Assembly: GCA_022266195.1 (NCBI GenBank)
Contig: WHVY01000006.1
Location: 2,170,001-2,234,000, forward strand
Length of the DNA stretch: 64,000 nt
Direction: 5' to 3'
Source of the DNA: Tetranychus cinnabarinus
Taxonomy: Eukaryota; Arthropoda; Arachnida; Trombidiformes; Tetranychidae
Shown here: positions 58,447 through 64,000 of the stretch, piece by piece
Position numbering within the stretch: the first letter of the stretch is position 1
Layout of the letters: each line of letters begins with the position of its first letter
Made by a program: the position numbers and the translations under genes
The notes under the pieces: generated by a model
Told to the model about the DNA's origin: nothing
Database searches by the model: none
What the model saw: the letters and a program-made list of their open reading frames with translations, nothing else

Positions 58447-60381
58447 ATGTCCCAGTTTAATGCTGATCTTTCACCTGGTCGTCCAAGTAATCCATGTTCT
58501 GGATCATCATCTGCATCACGATGTTACTTTGAATGTTGCTCTTTAAAATTATATAACATTTGTTTAAAATCAATAGTGTCCAGTATGAAGAAGGTTGAAT
58601 ATAACCTTCACTGTTTACCTGTTCGTCTCCAAATCGATCTATACTTAGAGATGTTTATGAATGAACACTGGAATATTTTAGGAACATATTTATCAAACCT
58701 AAATAATTTCGTGAATCTAGTTATGTTTAATGAAGGTCAAAGGCAAACACTCCATATGTTACTACAACGCTTAATGGACGAAGGATTCAATTTAACTAAC
58801 GACTTGTGCAAGTATATGGCCAAAGATGTAGCCTCACTTCTAGAGGCCGTTCAAAAATCAAATAGTGATAGCACTTTGTTAAGGAAAAGTCGAATAAGAT
58901 CAATGAAAAGAGGTTTCGCATTAGCTGGATTCCTTATGGAGGCTGGATGGTATGTTGAAGCTGAAAGAATTTTATCAACTTGTCTCACTCTTTATTTACC
59001 TGTGATTGATACTGGAGATTCATCTGTTGAACCGTGGACATTCCGACTCAAAACTCGTTTACTTGGGTCTCTTGTGTCTTATTCTCGCTTCAAGGAAGCT
59101 ACAGTTCTTTACGATGAAATGCTGGCCCAAATAGAAGTCAACAATTATGAAAATCGCAAAGATCAATTTGACGTTGCTCAAGCTTACAGCCAATTTGCCT
59201 GTCTATTTGCTGCTCAAAGTCTCTACAAAGAGGCCTACAAATGGAGCTGTAAAGCTTTACAGCATATTTCCCCCTGGACACCGCGAATAGCTTTAATTGA
59301 TATACTTTTAACCGCAGGACGATCATGTGTGATTAAAAGAGACTTTGAAAGTGCAGATTATTTATTAAGACAAGCTTTACTTGTTGCTAAAGAAATGTTC
59401 AATTTAGACGAGAAATGTGATTTCCAAGAAATATCTCGTTTCCATCCCATTGTTGGTGACCTTTTAATTGCCATGGGGTACTATTATCACAATGTTGATT
59501 TGTTGTCACAGTCAGTCAAACTTTACCTATATGCTCTCAACTTCCGTAAACAGTATTTTGGACCTCATACTCTTACGGAACAATGTATAAACTTGCCATT
59601 AGCGTTGGCTCGTCAAGATTTAGCTTTTGAATATTATATCCAAGAATATTCAACTGGTCACTTCGATATGAGTTTGTATCACATTGAACTCGCCAAAATG
59701 TCTCTAGAAACTTTGTTACCTCCAGACCATCATCTACTTACCAATGTACTGAGGATAAAAGCTTTAATCATTGAAGAAATAGCCATCGATAACATGGATA
59801 TGGTTGGTAGAACCGAATTGTTGATGGATGCTCACAAGCTTCATCGTAGAGCTCTAGACATAACCAAAAGTCTTCTTGGTGAAGAAAATTTACAGACAGC
59901 CAAACATTATTCTAATTTGGGTAGATTATATCAAAGCATGCATAGATACGAGGACTCTGAAGTTTTCCAATTGCTTTCAATTGAAATTAAAGAAAAATGT
60001 CTTGGAAAAGATGATTACGAAGTAGCTCAATCTTATGGGTTTCTCGCCTCATTATATTGTTATGACATGGAGCTGTATCCACAAGCAGAAAATTATTATC
60101 TTAAAGCAATTGAAATTGGAACCAAAGTCTTTGGAGGAGCTTATAGTGGATTAGAGTTTGAATATCAAGGAATTATTACAATTTACACGAGGAATGGTGA
60201 AGATGAGAAAGCTCAGGAATACATAAAACTGTTTCGATCATGGAAAGCCCAGCGTGATTCAATGGTGGCAACTATTACACAGAAAAACTTATTCACCAGT
60301 TTATCGGACGAATCTCCGGGTTTATTGAATCTTGAGGAGATAAAGAAGCATTTCTTTTCCAATAGATTACATCAGATTTGA
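58447..60381 (+). CDS. APPBP2: Amyloid protein-binding protein 2
   Basis: Intronless gene of 644 codons. It matches APPBP2 across its length: LPVRLQIDLY near residue 57, a long series of TPR-like helices, FGPHTLTEQCINLPLALARQDLAFEYYIQEYSTG, LKALIIEEIAID-type text and the best conserved block TAKHYSNLGRLYQSMHRYEDSE, GKDDYEVAQSYGFLASLYCYDM and GAYSGLEFEYQGI. APPBP2 binds the tail of amyloid precursor protein and microtubules, and is a substrate receptor of a cullin-2 ubiquitin ligase. The N-terminal ~30 residues (Ser/Pro/Cys-rich) look lineage-specific. Start is the first ATG of the frame. An aataaa lies about 190 bp past the stop. Confidence 0.94.
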   Translation: MSQFNADLSPGRPSNPCSGSSSASRCYFECCSLKLYNICLKSIVSSMKKVEYNLHCLPVRLQIDLYLEMFMNEHWNILGTYLSNLNNFVNLVMFNEGQRQTLHMLLQRLMDEGFNLTNDLCKYMAKDVASLLEAVQKSNSDSTLLRKSRIRSMKRGFALAGFLMEAGWYVEAERILSTCLTLYLPVIDTGDSSVEPWTFRLKTRLLGSLVSYSRFKEATVLYDEMLAQIEVNNYENRKDQFDVAQAYSQFACLFAAQSLYKEAYKWSCKALQHISPWTPRIALIDILLTAGRSCVIKRDFESADYLLRQALLVAKEMFNLDEKCDFQEISRFHPIVGDLLIAMGYYYHNVDLLSQSVKLYLYALNFRKQYFGPHTLTEQCINLPLALARQDLAFEYYIQEYSTGHFDMSLYHIELAKMSLETLLPPDHHLLTNVLRIKALIIEEIAIDNMDMVGRTELLMDAHKLHRRALDITKSLLGEENLQTAKHYSNLGRLYQSMHRYEDSEVFQLLSIEIKEKCLGKDDYEVAQSYGFLASLYCYDMELYPQAENYYLKAIEIGTKVFGGAYSGLEFEYQGIITIYTRNGEDEKAQEYIKLFRSWKAQRDSMVATITQKNLFTSLSDESPGLLNLEEIKKHFFSNRLHQI

Positions 60382-61528
60382 CTTTTAATTCTAACAAAGA
60401 TATTACATATCTTGTATGTATATCTTGATTATTCATCGAAAAATTTAATATGCTCAATCAACAAAGATGAAAAGAGCAAGTAAAAAAAAGCTGGCCTTTT
60501 AACAATTTATTATAATAACTACTTGTTTATTATCGCTGATTTTAATCTTGCTTATTTCTTTTTTGTCCAATAAATATATATTTTGTTGTCAAGACTGTGT
60601 TAAAAACGTTCATTTGTGTCTTCAATTGAATAATTCAGTTTAGAATGAACTGGTTGAAAATAAACCTTTGGATGCATTGTAAATGTGAATAAGATAATGA
60701 AATATCTTGCCAGAATATAATTTAGTTCAAAATGTTAATTAGAGAATTATGATCACTAATCATCATTCTTTACAAACTTAATATCATCTTTTCAGTCTTA
60801 TTTATTGAACCTTTCCCACTGTCAAACCATGTTATCACATAATAGATGACTTTTACAGCATATCATCAGAAATACTAACAGGCACAAAAAGTATAGCCAA
60901 ATATTAAAGTGACCCATTCATGGTTACCCCTGCCTAACGTGTTCGGAGACACTTTCAATTCCCAAGGAGAATACTTGAAATCAATCAAAAACTTTCTACC
61001 TGAGGGTAACCATTAATGTATCGCTTTGAAATAATACTTACATGAATTCCGACGACAGGAGGACAGGACCCAGGTCGGTGATTAAGGGTTGAAAGATATT
61101 ATCCTTTCATTACGTTTTTTGGGAGATCTATTAGATTAATTGATAGATTCTATATTGTCTAGGATTAAAATGGTTTGTCCTTTTAATTTTTAAAAGAAAT
61201 TATAAGAAGAGTTGGTATTCGCTGATTCAGGATCTATTCATAATAGTTGGGGAAAACGTTGTTACAAAGTTCAGTACAGTCAAGTAAAGGATCAACACGG
61301 ATTCCCCAAAAAGATTTAGAGAACACAATTATGACTTGCAGGGGCATGGTTCTTACAATACTCTAGTTATTCAAGAATAGGAAGTTTCCTCGTCTTTTAC
61401 TCATATCAACTTACAATTGTAGACAATTCTTTGGGAAAAGTCTTAATGTTTATTTGTTTATTTTCTCAGATTATTTAGTTTTTATTTTATCATTCTGCAT
61501 TCCTAGACGTGAGGTAGAAAATCCCTGA
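60382..61528. other. Intergenic region
   Basis: About 1.1 kb with no supported gene. It contains the small hairpin element described separately and a modestly GC-richer patch at about 61045-61080. Confidence 0.5.
60912..61018. repeat. Short hairpin element
   Basis: About 107 bp. The left end ccattcatggttacccctg pairs imperfectly with the right end tgagggtaaccattaatg when reversed. It could be a very short MITE or a transcribed hairpin. One copy only is visible here. Confidence 0.45.
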
Positions 61529-61541
61529 TTATAGTCCCTTT

Positions 61542-61612
61542 GAGCAAAATAGATTTGAGCGAAAAGCTTTTAAGCAAAATACAAATGAGCAAAATAGACT
61601 AAAGCAAAAAAG
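61542..61612 (+). repeat. Left subterminal array of the MULE
   Basis: About five repeats of the form tgagcaaaatagat / tgagcgaaaagctt / taagcaaaatacaa, spaced 13-15 bp. The reverse complement of the same array occurs at 63384-63460. Confidence 0.8.
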
Positions 61613-61729
61613 GATTAAACATATGGCTATGAAATATCAAATATTTTTAAAAAGTATCGGATCCAATAAAGATAATATCATAATTTTATTTCAATAGTTC
61701 ATCAATGGATTTTATAAGTTATCATGAAA

Positions 61730-61805
61730 TGAGAAAAAGAAAGAGAAAAAGAAAGAGAAAAAGAAAGAGAAAAAGAATGAGAAAAGGAAGGAGTAAAAGA
61801 AAGTA
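61730..61805. repeat. Polypurine 12 bp tandem repeat
   Basis: About six imperfect units of gaaaaagaaaga, all purine on the plus strand except for late t substitutions. It lies past the transposase stop codon and can adopt triplex-type structure. Confidence 0.85.
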
Positions 61806-61825
61806 AAATAATTCCGATTAATCGA

Positions 61826-63229
61826 TTATCGAAAGTATAAATATTTAATGCTATTCAAGAAATTAATTGCATTGATTTCGTATTGATGGTAACTATTAAT
61901 CAAATTATTGAGGCGATCTCGATGCTCTTTGTATTTTTTCGGTAGTTTAATCACTCGCGCTCCATTACGATGCAATAAAAGTTTGGCTGAAAACGAAATA
62001 TGCTGAGTTTGTATTAATCTGATAAAGTTCCAAATGTTAGGATGAGCAATCTTTGAGGCTAAATTCAGGGCATTATGCCAACCTTCAACATGATTTGTAG
62101 TCCGAGGTCCTTGATTATCATAATGATTCCAAATGAGTCTAGGAAATCGCGCGTTTTCACAGAAAAAGTTATTGTAAAAATATTCGCAAAGTAAATTCAA
62201 GTTATCGTCAGAATCTTCGATATCGGCGACAACATATTCAAAAACAGAAGCAATATCGTCCGGATTAAGCAATGGAAAGGCACATAATGATCTAAAAGTT
62301 CGAGCGACTATATTATTTCCATCGTCTTCTTTTACTCGTTTCGTTAGGCCAAGTTTTTGTAACTTTCTCCAAATGCACTGAGAAAAGTGGAAGCAACATC
62401 CACGAATAATTGCGTTCGGAAAAAGCGTCTTGATTGTTGAGATAACTGCTGACTCGAAATCGATGTGGAATATTGACGGGCTAAAGGTCATTCCAAGATC
62501 AGATGCAATATCTTGAATGAGTCGAAAAAAACGTTTGTAGATATCAGCACTTTTCCCTGGAAGAAGTCCATAGATTATCGGTATCATCAAGTTATCGATA
62601 AGAATATGTAATGAATAAATTTGCTGGAAAAGTGTTGGACAAGTTTTGAAAGTTCCGTCCATATAAATAGATTCAGCATTGCACATTAGTCGAAAGAAAT
62701 CCACAGTTCCGAAAATCAGAATTTTATCTTCGAGTCCATTATCAGCTAATAGAAAGTTTGCTCCTGATTTCAGAATCTTGAAATTATCAGGTATCTTGAT
62801 TTCAGGTCGAGATGATGGAATTGCTGGAATTAATTTCAGTCGCTGTCTAGATATTGTGGGCTGAAGGGAATGATAGGTTTGCAGTCCTGACGAAATTTCA
62901 TTAATATCATATTGATTACGATAAATTATATCATTAGTTGCATGTTGATAAGCATCATTAATTGATGAAGTTGGATTGGCGATGATGAACTTTTTGGCTT
63001 CATTCCTTTGCTCTCTCTGAATTAATTCAGGAACAGAAGCAGGATGAGAATGAGTTGGACATGATGATATAAAACTATCGGTCATTATCACTTTTACATC
63101 ACAAACTTTATGAATGCATCTCCAGTAAGTTGATTTCTGATAAGTTTTATATTTTCTGAACTGATAATTATCAATAACTAAAAGTTTAGAATTTCTATTT
63201 GAATTAATAAATGAATACTCAACACTCAT
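61826..63229 (-). CDS. FLYWCH/MULE transposase
   Basis: 467 codons from the ATG at 63229; the frame is open further upstream but without an earlier ATG. Residues about 10-63 are a FLYWCH zinc finger (YQFRKYKT, TYWRCIHKVC, then the HSH ligands). Residues about 180-390 are the MULE transposase domain, with the likely catalytic acids Asp191 (YMDGTFKTCP), Asp257 (FHIDFESAV) and Glu382 (TNHVEGWHNAL), and the inserted GCCFHFSQCIWRKLQKLGL block between the second Asp and the Glu. No stop or frameshift is present. The protein cuts and joins element ends; FLYWCH fingers usually bind the ends. FLYWCH-MULE proteins are common in animals, mites included, and some were domesticated; the flanking inverted arrays favour an element rather than a host gene. 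Confidence 0.9.
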   Translation of the reverse strand: MSVEYSFINSNRNSKLLVIDNYQFRKYKTYQKSTYWRCIHKVCDVKVIMTDSFISSCPTHSHPASVPELIQREQRNEAKKFIIANPTSSINDAYQHATNDIIYRNQYDINEISSGLQTYHSLQPTISRQRLKLIPAIPSSRPEIKIPDNFKILKSGANFLLADNGLEDKILIFGTVDFFRLMCNAESIYMDGTFKTCPTLFQQIYSLHILIDNLMIPIIYGLLPGKSADIYKRFFRLIQDIASDLGMTFSPSIFHIDFESAVISTIKTLFPNAIIRGCCFHFSQCIWRKLQKLGLTKRVKEDDGNNIVARTFRSLCAFPLLNPDDIASVFEYVVADIEDSDDNLNLLCEYFYNNFFCENARFPRLIWNHYDNQGPRTTNHVEGWHNALNLASKIAHPNIWNFIRLIQTQHISFSAKLLLHRNGARVIKLPKKYKEHRDRLNNLINSYHQYEINAINFLNSIKYLYFR

Positions 63230-63383
63230 GATGGTGTAGAACAAAAAACTCAAATACAATGAAGATATGTTGACAAAACTTCGCAAAATTTGCAAATGAA
63301 TTTATTGAATGAATCTCGAATATAAGAAACATAATCAGTTTTATTTTAAGATCTTTAGAAATTAAACTTCTTTGAAATAATCC

Positions 63384-63460
63384 GATTTCGCTTGATTCTG
63401 TTTCGCTCAGAGCTATTTCGCTCAGATCTATTTTGCCCAAATCTATTTTGCTTAAATAGA
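63384..63460 (-). repeat. Right subterminal array of the MULE
   Basis: On the minus strand reads taagcaaaatagattt, tgggcaaaatagatc, tgagcgaaatagctc, tgagcgaaacagaatc, aagcgaaat. Same unit as the left array in inverted orientation, forming the terminal inverted repeat region of the element. Confidence 0.8.
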
Positions 63461-63599
63461 TGTTACCCAAATCCCTTCTATTTTCCCTGAGTTTCTAATC
63501 ACTAACAATTCTACATAATTCAGCAATCAAGATACACTCAAAACACTTGGAGACGAACACAATTTCAAAAAAGTGAAACACTTTTCACTTTGAATGAAA

Positions 63600-64000
63600 C
63601 TAAACCGATTAGGTCTAGCTTGTTTAATCCGTTGAGTTCAAAAAGAATGAAACAAAATTCACTTGGCGTGAAACAGAGTTCAAAATGAGAGGAACATGCC
63701 TATGAGAATAGGTTGAAAACGTTAAAAGGGTATCAGACCCACATCAGCTGATGATGTTTTTCGAGAATTGAATTTCCCGTGCATATAATTACTGTTTACG
63801 CCTGTCAAAAATATGTCGATCATGCGATGAAATATATACCAAAATGTATAAGCGGACTATGGACTGACACTCTTTTAACGTTTTCAACCTATTCTCATAG
63901 GCATGTTCCTCTCATTTTGAACTCTGTTTCACGCCAAGTGAATTTTGTTTCATTCTTTTTGAACTCAACGGATTAAACAAGCTAGACCTAATCGGTTTAG
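63600..64000. repeat. Inverted repeat cut by the window end
   Basis: 63600-63728 is the exact reverse complement of 63872-64000 (129 bp, no mismatch; base x pairs with 127600-x). The loop is 143 bp (63729-63871). The arm may extend past the window. The arm contains related words (agttcaaaaagaatgaaac, agttcaaaatgagaggaac). A smaller palindrome, aagtgaaacacttttcactt, lies just outside at 63571-63590. Looks like a MITE or the end of a larger palindromic element. Confidence 0.85.

Larger units (their letters stand above)
61529..63483. mobile_element. Mutator-like element (MULE) with FLYWCH transposase
   Basis: A transposase gene on the minus strand lies between two inverted arrays of short direct repeats. 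The ends are approximate. The 7 bp word tccctga flanks both sides (61522-61528 and 63484-63490) and may be a target-site duplication, though MULEs usually make 8-10 bp ones and a 7 bp match can arise by chance. Inside the left half, 61730-61805 is a pure purine 12 bp tandem repeat based on gaaaaagaaaga. An intact open frame suggests a recent insertion. Confidence 0.75.

Noticed and set aside
63219..63470. 83-codon minus-strand frame beginning with ILSKIDLGKIDLSE-like repeats
   Set aside because: It is a translation of the MULE subterminal repeat array.
1..64000. CRISPR arrays, bacterial operons or prophage
   Set aside because: All coding evidence is eukaryotic with GT-AG introns; no regularly spaced short repeats of CRISPR type.

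Overview
The window is nuclear DNA of a metazoan, most likely a small-genome arthropod. An acariform mite of the spider-mite type is my best guess. This is inferred from strong AT richness, many introns of only about 55-105 bp, close gene spacing and the animal gene set; no ribosomal or mitochondrial marker is present to prove it. GT-AG introns, a split tRNA gene and a FLYWCH/MULE transposon all fit a eukaryote. Exon boundaries below were read from splice signals, reading phase and protein similarity recalled from known families; no search was run.

Layout. 1-10.2 kb is almost gene-free: AT-rich DNA, a miniature LTR-like element (4630-5687) and a cluster of inverted repeats (8190-10165). 10.3-22.9 kb holds a small four-helix membrane protein whose 5' end is missing, an SLC17-type transporter, an orphan single-pass protein, an HRG1-like haem transporter, the DEAD-box helicase DDX31/Dbp7 and 6-pyruvoyl-tetrahydropterin synthase. 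23.3-28.8 kb is a 5.5 kb array of the same inverted-repeat family, including a 1,041 bp near-perfect inverted repeat and a 507 bp tandem duplication. 29-36.2 kb holds a Ser/Asn/Gly-rich secreted protein, a composite duplicated pseudogene fragment, ERO1, a glutaryl-CoA dehydrogenase pseudogene scrap and a USP12/46 deubiquitinase.

37.2-60.4 kb is dense with conserved genes: RSU1, CPT2, mitochondrial ribosomal protein S6, eIF4E, NAXD, a His/Gly/Tyr-rich secreted protein, DUSP12, procollagen galactosyltransferase, MRG15, a split tRNA-Ile(UAU), THOC1 and APPBP2. 61.5-63.5 kb is a Mutator-like element with an intact FLYWCH transposase. The window ends inside another perfect inverted repeat (63600-64000).

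The genes do not form one pathway; this is ordinary eukaryotic housekeeping order with several head-to-head pairs sharing short promoters (DDX31/PTPS, RSU1/CPT2, secreted protein/DUSP12, COLGALT/MRG15). Six conserved genes have intronless coding regions. The most unusual material is the fold-back repeat family, which has built hairpin-forming DNA with kilobase arms, and the composite duplication in front of ERO1.
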